Of a stretch of 28,100 nucleotides of DNA, positions 1-7,949 are shown piece by piece. The stretch covers positions 1 through 28,100 of the forward strand of contig JBKBOE010000036.1 of the NCBI GenBank assembly GCA_046294915.1. Direction: 5' to 3'. Under the pieces are notes generated by a model. That model did no database searches. It was given only the letters and a program-made list of their open reading frames with translations, and was not told the origin of the DNA. Both the position numbers and the translations under genes were made by a program. Numbering within the stretch: position 1 is the stretch's first letter; the number at the start of each line of letters is the position of its first letter. This stretch comes from UBA2336 sp046294915 (GTDB lineage: Bacteria > Bacteroidota > Bacteroidia > Cytophagales > Cyclobacteriaceae).

Positions 1-1134
1 CGCATAGCACTCAACCTGATCCGGTTAACCGGCACTTCGGGTAACGGCATTATTCTGGGCTTTATGCTGGCTACCGCATTCTTAAGCATGTGGATCAGTA
101 ACACCGCCACAGCCATGATGATGTTGCCCATCGCTACCTCCGTAATTCGCTTAATCATCAGCGACTCGGGTAATCTGCAGCAAATTGAAAAAAAAGGGGA
201 ACGTAATTTCGCACTGGGATTGATGCTATCCGTTGGGTATGCCGCCTCGCTGGGAGGTATGGCAACCCTTATCGGTACACCTCCGAATGTGGTTTTTGCA
301 GGTATTCTTAGCGATATGTTTCAAATTAAGATTTCCTTTGCAGAATGGTTTATTGTGGGGTTTCCGGTTGCGGCACTTCTGGTGGTATCCAATTATCTTG
401 TTGTAACCCGGTTGCTTTTTCCTAATCGCCTTAAAAAGATTGAAGGTTCCGATCAGTTGCTTCATGCCCGGTTAGGTGCGCTCGGGCCAATGAAGAAAAG
501 TGAAAAACTGGTGCTGGTTGTTTTTTCTGTCACCGCATTCTTGTGGATGTTTCAGCAGGTAATCAATGCACAACTTAATTCGGATTTTCTTAACGATACC
601 ACCATTGCCATTAGCGGAGGTGTGCTGATGTTTATTGTACCGGTTAATTTCAGGAACGGAGAATTTATTCTGACCTGGAAAGACACAGAAAAAATGGCGT
701 GGGGCATTTTATTTCTTTTTGGGGGCGGATTGTGTCTTGCCGAGGCTTTGAGTGTATCCGGCATCATTCAGGCGGTAGGAGCATGGGTTGCTGGCCAAAG
801 TGAATATACCATTTGGCTGACTCTTAGCTTGATTGTGATATCTGTAACGCTATCGGAGGTGATGAGCAACGTGGCATTGGTGAATGTTTTTGTGCCGGTA
901 GTTTTTGGCATCGCCCAGGTCATGAACGTTAACCCCATACTTCTGGGACTGCCGGTAACGCTCGGAGCCAGTATTGCGCTTATGTCGCCCATTGCAACGC
1001 CTCCCAATGCCATTGTGTTTTCCAGTGGTCACATCCGTATTCAGGACATGGTTAAGGCAGGGGCATTATTAAATATAATCTCCATTCTCATCATCTGGAT
1101 TATATCCATTACCGTAATGGAGTGGTATTGGTGA
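1..1134 (+). CDS. SLC13/DASS-type sodium:anion symporter (5' truncated)
   Basis: The reading frame is open from base 1, so the gene begins before the window; only its last 377 codons are seen. The product is a polytopic inner-membrane protein. It carries the family motif WISNTATAMMMLPIA early and a repeat-related SEVMSNVALVNVFVPV stretch late, followed by SPIATPPNAIVFSSG. These paired SNT/SNV and TPPN elements mark the two inverted repeats that form the sodium and substrate sites in SLC13 (DASS) carriers. Such carriers take up dicarboxylates, citrate or sulfate with sodium. The substrate cannot be told from what is visible. An internal ATG at base 64 is not the start, because conserved family sequence lies before it. 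The next gene is convergent, 40 bp away. Confidence 0.9.
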   Translation, partial: RIALNLIRLTGTSGNGIILGFMLATAFLSMWISNTATAMMMLPIATSVIRLIISDSGNLQQIEKKGERNFALGLMLSVGYAASLGGMATLIGTPPNVVFAGILSDMFQIKISFAEWFIVGFPVAALLVVSNYLVVTRLLFPNRLKKIEGSDQLLHARLGALGPMKKSEKLVLVVFSVTAFLWMFQQVINAQLNSDFLNDTTIAISGGVLMFIVPVNFRNGEFILTWKDTEKMAWGILFLFGGGLCLAEALSVSGIIQAVGAWVAGQSEYTIWLTLSLIVISVTLSEVMSNVALVNVFVPVVFGIAQVMNVNPILLGLPVTLGASIALMSPIATPPNAIVFSSGHIRIQDMVKAGALLNIISILIIWIISITVMEWYW

Positions 1135-1174
1135 GGCTGGGTTTTGGATACTGAATTCTGGTTCAGATCCCGTA

Positions 1175-1546
1175 TCAGAAATTGTTATTTCGTTCTTCTT
1201 TAATTTTCTTTTCCTCTATCAAATAAGCCGAACCCAAACCCAGACCACCGAAGATAAAGAGCATTGAAAAATAAGCGACTTCCTCCATGTTAAAGGTTCT
1301 ATCCAGAAAATAGGCAATCAGCAGGCCGGTTCCGGCCCCTATAAATAAGAGAGAGGCACGAAGTGTACCGGAGGTACTTTGCCGCGTCTTTTTAGTAAAA
1401 AGTGAAGGATCAACGCCCTTTTCAATCATGGCCATGCGCTCGGTATTTTCAAACCTGCGCAAATACACTACCATAATAAATGTGCCTACCAGGGCAACCA
1501 TGGGTATCATTATGCCTAATACTTCTACTGTGTTTGTGTCGTTCAT
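1175..1546 (-). CDS. Small DUF6249-like membrane protein
   Basis: This is a 123-residue protein with an N-terminal helix (about residues 8-28), a basic cytoplasmic loop containing MAMIEKGVDPSLF, and two further hydrophobic segments (about 62-80 and 90-108). That arrangement and the IEKG(V/I)DP motif fit DUF6249, a common Bacteroidota family of unknown function that is often found beside ECF sigma factors. It is transcribed divergently from the sigma factor gene, with about 170 bp between the starts, so the two may share a control region. The function is unknown. The ATG at 1546 is the only sensible start. Confidence 0.7.
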   Translation of the reverse strand: MNDTNTVEVLGIMIPMVALVGTFIMVVYLRRFENTERMAMIEKGVDPSLFTKKTRQSTSGTLRASLLFIGAGTGLLIAYFLDRTFNMEEVAYFSMLFIFGGLGLGSAYLIEEKKIKEERNNNF

Positions 1547-1717
1547 AATTCAATGTTTTAAGTGGAATCTGGCCCTATGACGCACGTTATTTTAATCAGG
1601 TTACACGAAGTTTAAACGGCTGGTTCAAAAATTACAAATTACTGCCGGCTCCACAAATTCTGCGTTTCCCGGAATTAGCTGTAACTTCCTAAGCAAACGG
1701 TGCGTCCAAGTAGTGTC

Positions 1718-2272
1718 ATGACAGACCCGGAGTTTGTACTCATTGATCGAATACTGGCGGGCCAGCAGCACGTATATGCCCAACTGGTAAACCGTTACAA
1801 GAGCTATGCTTTTACCATTGCGTTAAAAATTCTGGAAAACCGGCCGGAGGCTGAAGAAGCAGCACAGGATTCATTTATTAAAGCTTTTCACCATCTGGGT
1901 AATTTTAAAAGAGATTCCAGGTTTTCAACCTGGCTCTACCGTATTGTTTTTAATACCGCGGTGAGTTACAAAAGAAAAAGAAGGGCTACATACCAAAGTA
2001 TTGAAAACACAACTATTGAATATGGACAGGAGGCAGAAGGAATGCTGGAGCGAAGCGATAAAAAAAAATACATTGCACTGGCCCTGAGCAAACTGAATGA
2101 AGCGGATAAACTTGCTATTACCCTTTTTTACATGGAGGAGTTTTCGCTTGATGAAATTGCTGACATTACCGGTATGCAAGCCAACACAGCGAAAGTGCGC
2201 ATCCACCGGGCCCGACAAAGGCTGGCGGACGAACTGACCGTACTATTGAAGAAAGAAGCATTAACTTTATAA
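1718..2272 (+). CDS. ECF-type RNA polymerase sigma factor
   Basis: This is a sigma-70 family extracytoplasmic-function regulator that redirects RNA polymerase to its own promoters. Region 2 is visible as LVNRYKSYAFTIALKIL, then a stretch through EEAAQDSFIKAF to FSTWLYRIVFNTA. A basic linker (YKRKRR) follows. Region 4 is a helix-turn-helix around EFSLDEIADITGMQ and KVRIHRARQRL. Length is typical. I chose the ATG at 1718 (MTDPEF...); an in-frame GTG at 1700 would add six residues that look unconserved. The gene for the probable anti-sigma factor starts 9 bp after the stop, so the two are surely co-transcribed. The signal sensed is unknown. Confidence 0.92.
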   Translation: MTDPEFVLIDRILAGQQHVYAQLVNRYKSYAFTIALKILENRPEAEEAAQDSFIKAFHHLGNFKRDSRFSTWLYRIVFNTAVSYKRKRRATYQSIENTTIEYGQEAEGMLERSDKKKYIALALSKLNEADKLAITLFYMEEFSLDEIADITGMQANTAKVRIHRARQRLADELTVLLKKEALTL

Positions 2273-2281
2273 GCCAAGGTT

Positions 2282-2809
2282 ATGAAAAAATTAGCTCAAC
2301 ATCAGGACGACAGGCTGCTCGATTATATCGATGGCACGCTTACGGTTGCCGAAAGGGAGCAACTGGAGCAAGACCTGCGTTCCATACCAGCGCTACGCCA
2401 AAGACTTGACGAACTTGAAACTGTATGCCGTTCTTTGAAGGTTGTATCGGTAGAAGAACCTTCTAAAAATTTCACCCAGCAGGTTATGGATCGCCTGGAT
2501 CAATACCCGGTTGGCGTTGGTCTATCAACCCGTAACGGATTAATCCTGCTGGCCGGGGTTATGGCTGCGATCGTAGTCGGCTCCTTTCTGTTGGCGGGCG
2601 GTGCTTTCGATAAACCCGGTATGATTGATTTGAATACTATTGTTCCGCAAAACAATTACCTCCAGCAAAGACTTCCTACACTCAACTTCAATGGCAGGAT
2701 GATAATGAAGGTTATTATTTTACTCAACATAGGCTTTGCCTTTATGGTACTGGATCGCACCATTCTGAAACCTTGGTTTGACCAAAGGAGGAAGTTACAC
2801 CTGCTATAA
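2282..2809 (+). CDS. Putative membrane anti-sigma factor
   Basis: The 175-residue product lies directly after the ECF sigma gene. Its N-terminal 50 residues (DDRLLDYIDGTLTVAEREQLEQ and on) look like the helical anti-sigma domain that clamps an ECF factor. There is no HxxxCxxC zinc motif, so it is not a classical ZAS protein. Two hydrophobic segments follow (about residues 86-110 and 139-160), separated by a short probably periplasmic stretch, and the protein ends in a basic tail. The role is inferred from position and layout: holding the sigma factor inactive at the inner membrane. It converges on the next gene with only three bases between the stop codons. Confidence 0.75.
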   Translation: MKKLAQHQDDRLLDYIDGTLTVAEREQLEQDLRSIPALRQRLDELETVCRSLKVVSVEEPSKNFTQQVMDRLDQYPVGVGLSTRNGLILLAGVMAAIVVGSFLLAGGAFDKPGMIDLNTIVPQNNYLQQRLPTLNFNGRMIMKVIILLNIGFAFMVLDRTILKPWFDQRRKLHLL

Positions 2810-2812
2810 GCC

Positions 2813-3097
2813 TTAGTTACTTCCCTCTTTCTGCTGGTGGCAGTCCACTTTCCACTCTTTTGCCAGCGCCAGTTTTCCTTCACGCGCCTTTTTTATAAGT
2901 ACTTCTTTTGATTCTTTACAGCCGTTATCAATGTAGCGGTACGGAACACCGTTTATCCTGAAGTTATAATGGCAGGTTTTTGTGGAATGCTGTTTGCGCA
3001 TGCAGATTAGCTCAACTTCATCCTCGGCCTTTGATTTCATGCCGAGTATTACCACAAAAATGATTACCGCCACTGCTTTGACGAAGAAAGATTTCAT
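2813..3097 (-). CDS. Small secreted Cys-containing protein, unknown function
   Basis: This is a 94-residue product with an N-terminal hydrophobic segment (residues 5-22) that reads as a signal peptide or anchor, ending near SKAED. The mature part has four cysteines (in ELICM, KTCHY, NGCKE and VDCHQ) that could form two disulfides or bind a metal. It also has a basic stretch, IKKAREGKLALAKEWK. I recognise no family. The coding frame is supported by the signal-peptide-like start and by the lack of a better frame; transcription is probably from the gap ahead of it, and the ahcY terminator lies upstream. It could be a lineage-specific periplasmic protein. Confidence 0.5.
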   Translation of the reverse strand: MKSFFVKAVAVIIFVVILGMKSKAEDEVELICMRKQHSTKTCHYNFRINGVPYRYIDNGCKESKEVLIKKAREGKLALAKEWKVDCHQQKEGSN

Positions 3098-3123
3098 GGT
3101 GTAAATATAGCAGGCTTCAAAAT

Positions 3124-3149
3124 AAAAAACCCCGCACTTAGGCAGGGTT
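3124..3149 (-). terminator. Intrinsic terminator of ahcY
   Basis: On the minus strand an 8-bp stem (AACCCTGC pairing with GCGGGGTT, one G-T pair) closes a six-base loop and runs straight into a T tract. It starts 28 bp after the ahcY stop. Stem, loop and T-run fit a rho-independent terminator. Confidence 0.85.
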
Positions 3150-3176
3150 CTCTATAAACGTAATCTTTAGTACAAC

Positions 3177-4478
3177 TTAGTACCGATAATAATCGGGTTT
3201 GAAAGGCCCCTTCTTCTCCACGCCTATGTACTTCGCCTGCTTGTCATTAAGCTCTTCCAGGTCAACCCCGATTTTGCTCAGGTGTAACCGGGCAACTTTC
3301 TCGTCAAGGTGTTTCGGTAAGGTGTACACTTTATTTTCGTAGCTGGCCGCATTTGTCCATAATTCAATCTGCGCCAGGGTTTGATTGGTGAATGAGTTGG
3401 ACATTACAAACGAAGGATGCCCTGTAGCACAACCCAGGTTAACCAAACGGCCTTCAGCCAGCAGAATTATCTGATTACCGTTTTTGAGGGTTATCAAATC
3501 CACCTGCGGTTTTATGGTATCCCACTGACCGTTTTTGCGCAGCCAGGCCACATCTATTTCGTTATCGAAATGGCCGATGTTACACACAATGGTCTTGTCC
3601 TTCATCTTCATAAAGTGGCGGTCAACCACAATATCGCAGTTTCCGGTAGCGGTAACCACAATATCCACCTCGCCTGCCACATCATCCAGCTTTTTTACAG
3701 CAAATCCGTCCATTGCGGCCTGTAAAGCGCAGATAGGATCAATTTCGGTTACGATTACCCGGGCGCCAGCACCCCGCAGTGAGGCAGCAGAACCTTTGCC
3801 TACATCGCCATAGCCTGCCACAACAGCTACCTTCCCGGCCATCATAATATCGGTGGCCCTGCGAATGGCATCCACGAGCGATTCCTTGCAGCCGTATTTA
3901 TTATCAAACTTCGATTTGGTTACCGAGTCGTTAATGTTAATAGCCGGCAATGGAAGTTTGCCGTTTTTCTCACGTTCCATGAGGCGGTGTACACCGGTTG
4001 TTGTTTCCTCGGAAATCCCCTTAATACCCTGAACGAGTTCAGGAAAGCGATCCAAAACCATGTTAGTGAGGTCTCCGCCATCATCGAGGATCATATTTAA
4101 CGGCTTACCGTCTTTAAAGGCAAAAAGGGTTTGTTCTATACACCAATCAAATTCCTGTTCATTCATGCCCTTCCAGGCGAACACGGGTATGCCGGCAGCG
4201 GCAATAGCTGCGGCAGCATGATCCTGCGTTGAAAAAATATTACAACTCGACCAGCTTACTTCAGCGCCCAGCTCAATAAGCGTTTCAATAAGCACTGCGG
4301 TTTGGATGGTCATGTGCAGGCAGCCGGCAATGCGGGCACCTTTTAATGGCTTTTTCGGGCCATATTCTTCGCGAATGGCCATCAGACCGGGCATTTCGGC
4401 TTCAGCCAGTTTAATCTCCTTGCGGCCCCATTCGGCCAGCGAAATGTCTTTTACCTTATACTTCAATGTTTCAACCAT
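3177..4478 (-). CDS. ahcY: Adenosylhomocysteinase
   Basis: This enzyme hydrolyses S-adenosylhomocysteine to adenosine and homocysteine, clearing the product of methyl-transfer reactions in the cytoplasm. At 433 residues the length is normal. The substrate domain holds HMTIQTAVLIETL (from residue 55) and NINDSVTKSKFDNKYGC (about 181-197), which carries the catalytic Asp/Lys. The Rossmann NAD site is at 219-230 (VVAGYGDVGKGS). The C-terminus ends in KPDYYRY, the usual tail in which Lys and Tyr reach the partner subunit's NAD. The ATG at 4478 fits the family start. A terminator follows, and the gene upstream on the same strand ends about 107 bp away, so it is probably monocistronic. Confidence 0.97.
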   Translation of the reverse strand: MVETLKYKVKDISLAEWGRKEIKLAEAEMPGLMAIREEYGPKKPLKGARIAGCLHMTIQTAVLIETLIELGAEVSWSSCNIFSTQDHAAAAIAAAGIPVFAWKGMNEQEFDWCIEQTLFAFKDGKPLNMILDDGGDLTNMVLDRFPELVQGIKGISEETTTGVHRLMEREKNGKLPLPAININDSVTKSKFDNKYGCKESLVDAIRRATDIMMAGKVAVVAGYGDVGKGSAASLRGAGARVIVTEIDPICALQAAMDGFAVKKLDDVAGEVDIVVTATGNCDIVVDRHFMKMKDKTIVCNIGHFDNEIDVAWLRKNGQWDTIKPQVDLITLKNGNQIILLAEGRLVNLGCATGHPSFVMSNSFTNQTLAQIELWTNAASYENKVYTLPKHLDEKVARLHLSKIGVDLEELNDKQAKYIGVEKKGPFKPDYYRY

Positions 4479-4585
4479 GTTTTTATGTTTTTTCTTTGTT
4501 TAAGAACCTTCCAAAACCCTAAATGTTCTGGCATGGCGGCACAAAAATACCATAAAGGTTTTAAAAAACCGTACGGCAAAAACCA

Positions 4586-6541
4586 TCAGGTTACAAACTG
4601 TTTCATCCAGGCTACTGCAGCTTCTACTGAATTGAACACCCGTAAATCAATGCCTAACTCTGCCGAAACATTTTTCATACGTTCGTAGTAATCTTTCCGC
4701 ACCGGATCGGTAAACCCCACGGCTCCAATACGCTTCAATCCATTCCTGTGCGCAGCTTTCAGCACCGTATCAATAAACCATTGCTGGTCGGAAGCCTCTA
4801 CGGTACCCTGGTTACGCAAATCGGCAATCCATCCCGGGGTATTATACGTTTTAATGGTTTGTAGCACTACTTCAAAGGTTTTACGGTACTCCACACTTGT
4901 GATGCCTCTTTTCCAGATAATAACGGTGTTGTTAACATTCGCATCGTAATACAGCTGGGCAGCATCATTTTCAAAAAATACCTGTTTATCAACATCTGCC
5001 GGGAAGGGGAAGTGAAGTTTAAACAGGGCGCCCTTGTCGGGCTCGCTTTCTACTTCAACGTAACCGCCCATAATTTCCATTTGTGATTTCACAAGGTATA
5101 AGCCAAGCCCTTTTCCAGGCACGTGGTGATGAAAACGCTTGTAGAGTTTGAAAAGATCTTCTCGCTGGGTACTCAGATCCATTCCCAATCCATTATCCCT
5201 GATTTCAATTACGGTTTCGTTGAGTGAAGGGGCATAACTTCGTGCGGTTATTTGAAGTTTACGATCAGGTGATTTGTATTTTACTGCATTGCTGATCAGG
5301 TTATAAAGTATGCTTTGAACCATCGGGCGGATAGCAAAAACATAGGGTGACTGTTCAAATGTGGCGGTAAGGGTGCCATCAACAGCAGATATGCCCACTA
5401 ATGAAAGTGCCCGATTCCATTCATCCTGAAGCGCAATCCGTTCCCGCACCCGGTACAGGTCGTTGCGAATGTCGATGATCTGCGCCAGGTCTTTTAAAAT
5501 AGAATCCAGCTCTCCGGCAGAGTCATGAATATACGCAGTGAGTTGAGCAATCTCTTCGGGGTTTTCAGAATACCTGATCAGATTGGTGAGTCCCAAAAGC
5601 CTTGCTACCGGTCCGCGCAGGTTATGCGACACCGTAAAAGAAAACTGACGAAGTTCATTATTTGACTTGATTAACTCCTCATTGGTCTTTACCAGGTCTG
5701 TGCTCTTTTCTTTCACCAGTCTCTCCAACTCGGTATTATACACCTGAAGCTTGGACCGCTGCTCGCTGATTAGCCTGTTGGCGTTTTCCAGCATTTCATA
5801 ACTGGTCTGCAATTCTTCCTGCTGTTGCTGCATTTCTTCATTTTGAGCCTCCATTTCCTGCGAAATGACCGCCAGTTTTTTGTTGTTGTTCATCAGTTCG
5901 GCATTCGAATGCTGAATCGCTGTTAATAAATCTTGCCGCTGCCGTGAAACATGCTGATCTCTCCACTTTAAGATGAAAATGGCCGATAGTAATCCGACAA
6001 ACGAAATAAAAACCACATAATTGATATAGTAGTAGGAGGACATTTCAAAACCACGCTGATAGTACCCTAAACCGAACAGGTTGTGGATCGGGTCGAAGAA
6101 AATAAGGCATATAAAAGTTGATACAAGACTAGCGATAATCTTTACCCGCTCGTTGAGATCAAAAACAATAGCCGGCAAAACCGTTGTAATTAACAAGACA
6201 AAGCGACTGTCAAAGTAAACCATGTACGAGTGCTCCGGCTGAACCGCTTTACCCCAAAGAGAAACGAAAAGGGTCATCCATATTGGTGTCAAACAAAACA
6301 AAAGCCTCCCGGCCCCACTTCGTCCGGTTTTATTAAGCACTATAACCCCTATAAAAAGCAGGACAGCGACACCAATTACCGGCAGGGTTTGTATGTACCC
6401 AAATATCAGGTACAGGATGAAGGTGAGGATAAGGGCCAATCCGGCAAACAAAAGCGAAAGAATATTGGCAACATAGATATATTGCTTCCGTTCATCCGGT
6501 TCGGCAGGTAAAGGCTGTAATAAAGTAGTTAGGAACTGCAA
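4586..6541 (-). CDS. Orphan membrane sensor histidine kinase with extra C-terminal domain
   Basis: The product has 651 residues. Residues 20-192 hold about six membrane helices with little periplasmic sequence. A long Gln/Glu-rich coiled coil follows (about 200-295), then a HisKA H-box with the phospho-acceptor His306 (FTVSHNLRGPVARLL) and an ATPase domain with N-box around N418, G1 DNGLGMD (449-455) and G2 GKGLGL (476-481). The HNLRGP form of the H-box is typical of Bacteroidota. Residues about 527-651 form an added alpha/beta domain that resembles SpoIIAA/STAS-like folds (see findings). The start must be the TTG at 6541: an in-frame TAA lies 12 bases before it, and the next Met is deep inside the membrane region. 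No response regulator gene is adjacent. Confidence 0.9.
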   Translation of the reverse strand: MQFLTTLLQPLPAEPDERKQYIYVANILSLLFAGLALILTFILYLIFGYIQTLPVIGVAVLLFIGVIVLNKTGRSGAGRLLFCLTPIWMTLFVSLWGKAVQPEHSYMVYFDSRFVLLITTVLPAIVFDLNERVKIIASLVSTFICLIFFDPIHNLFGLGYYQRGFEMSSYYYINYVVFISFVGLLSAIFILKWRDQHVSRQRQDLLTAIQHSNAELMNNNKKLAVISQEMEAQNEEMQQQQEELQTSYEMLENANRLISEQRSKLQVYNTELERLVKEKSTDLVKTNEELIKSNNELRQFSFTVSHNLRGPVARLLGLTNLIRYSENPEEIAQLTAYIHDSAGELDSILKDLAQIIDIRNDLYRVRERIALQDEWNRALSLVGISAVDGTLTATFEQSPYVFAIRPMVQSILYNLISNAVKYKSPDRKLQITARSYAPSLNETVIEIRDNGLGMDLSTQREDLFKLYKRFHHHVPGKGLGLYLVKSQMEIMGGYVEVESEPDKGALFKLHFPFPADVDKQVFFENDAAQLYYDANVNNTVIIWKRGITSVEYRKTFEVVLQTIKTYNTPGWIADLRNQGTVEASDQQWFIDTVLKAAHRNGLKRIGAVGFTDPVRKDYYERMKNVSAELGIDLRVFNSVEAAVAWMKQFVT

Positions 6542-6582
6542 GCAGTAAATGAATTATCCTGACAAGGTGCAAAAATACGCAA

Positions 6583-7869
6583 CTATTTCTGCCCTTCCAG
6601 TTGCCGGTGGATGAGGATACTGGTCCAAATGCTGGTTTTACCGTTATCCATGCGCGTCCAAACCGGCACGATGATCTCATTAAAGGCCGATATACCGATG
6701 TAATTACCAAAGTACGTTTCGGGAGTTGGAATAAACGGGGTTTCGCTGATTTTTACATTTTTAAAACTTGTACCGTTATCGGTTGACCAGGCCAGGTAAA
6801 CGTCCGTTTGTCCGTCAGCATAGTTGTGACGGTCATAATACACTATATAAATAAACCCTGTTGAAGGATCAACCGTCATGGCCGGAAGAAATTGGTGGCC
6901 TTTGTTTTCATTATGAATGCGCATGGGCGATGTCCAGTTATCGCCCATATTGAATGAACGCATAAACCAGATGTCGGCATCGCCTTCCCCATCATCAGTC
7001 CACAGCAGGTACAACGCTCCGCTATACTTGCCTTTGCTTTGGTCGCAAACCAGTACCGGCAATCCGTTCGACCGCCCCAGGCCCGGTATGTCCATCGCCC
7101 AGCCACCCGGTTGGCTTGTTAAGAGAATGTCGTTGGTAAGCCATGTTGTACCTCCATCAAAAGACCGGTCCATATAGATTTTATCCTGGTTAGACCACAC
7201 AATAAAAATTTTGCCGTCAATTGTTGCAGCGGGCATGGCTCCCCTAACCGTGTTGTCATTGTCCATGCAATCACCCGGAGTTTGCGAAATATTTCGCGGC
7301 TTAGAAAACTTTGTACCATTTGATGATTGGCTGAACAGGACCCTGCTTTGGCAGTCCTGGGCCTCGCTCCCATATTTATCAAACTCCGTCCAGGCAACAT
7401 AGGTGTTACCTTTGCGATCAGTAATAGCCCGGGGCATAACCTGGTCTTTGAGCGGATTCAGACCAATGGAGACTCCGGCATCCCATGTTTTTCCGCCATC
7501 GGTAGATTGCTGCCCGATTATACGGTCAAGGAATACTTCACTTTTCTGCTGCGTGCCCTCCGGGTCGGAATGATGGAAGTAATAAAAGGTTCCTTTAAAA
7601 TCAGAAATAACAGCCGGACTTCCATACACTCCGTGAGGCGACCGCATTTTTGATTTGATCCAGGAAAGCCCTCGGTTATTGGTATAGTAAACGTTATTAA
7701 TGGCCGAACCCACTACAATTGTTTCAGGGCTTTTGTAGCTTACCGCTACGGAAGGTTCGAAAGGGAACCTGCCCTTGCTGTTGGAACTGTCAAGCAATAT
7801 GTTTTTAAACTGGCTGTATCCTCCCGTGTTCACAGAAAAAGCGATAAAACCAATAAGCAGTATCCTCAT
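6583..7869 (-). CDS. Secreted Asp-box (BNR) beta-propeller, sialidase-like
   Basis: This is a 428-residue protein with an N-terminal signal peptide (MRILLIGFIAFSVNTGGYSQ). Asp-box signatures (S-x-D/N-x-G-x-x-W/F) recur at about residues 62-70, 121-129, 180-188, 235-243, 304-312 and 361-369. Six regularly spaced boxes imply a six-bladed propeller of the sialidase/neuraminidase superfamily. I see no clear FRIP/YRIP motif or sialidase Arg triad, so enzymatic sialidase activity is not supported; many such proteins only bind glycans or surfaces. It lies 41 bp upstream of the histidine kinase on the same strand and might be co-transcribed with it. Confidence 0.8.
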   Translation of the reverse strand: MRILLIGFIAFSVNTGGYSQFKNILLDSSNSKGRFPFEPSVAVSYKSPETIVVGSAINNVYYTNNRGLSWIKSKMRSPHGVYGSPAVISDFKGTFYYFHHSDPEGTQQKSEVFLDRIIGQQSTDGGKTWDAGVSIGLNPLKDQVMPRAITDRKGNTYVAWTEFDKYGSEAQDCQSRVLFSQSSNGTKFSKPRNISQTPGDCMDNDNTVRGAMPAATIDGKIFIVWSNQDKIYMDRSFDGGTTWLTNDILLTSQPGGWAMDIPGLGRSNGLPVLVCDQSKGKYSGALYLLWTDDGEGDADIWFMRSFNMGDNWTSPMRIHNENKGHQFLPAMTVDPSTGFIYIVYYDRHNYADGQTDVYLAWSTDNGTSFKNVKISETPFIPTPETYFGNYIGISAFNEIIVPVWTRMDNGKTSIWTSILIHRQLEGQK

Positions 7870-7949
7870 AAGCCTGAGCCAAATGTGAAATAAGTAAAAT
7901 CCGGATTGTCATTCAATATTTAAGTATATTCATTCGAAAAATTGTTTTC

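Noticed and set aside
1140..1172. Nested inverted repeats (GATAC/GTATC, CTGAA/TTCAG) between the first two genes
   Set aside because: The stems are short, with bulges and no T tract; too weak to call a terminator.
4500..4585. Possible Bacteroidota promoter (TTTG, 19-base spacer, TAGGGTTTTG) or SAH riboswitch ahead of ahcY
   Set aside because: The -7 element has one extra base relative to TAnnTTTG, and no SAH riboswitch core is recognisable; not firm enough to list.
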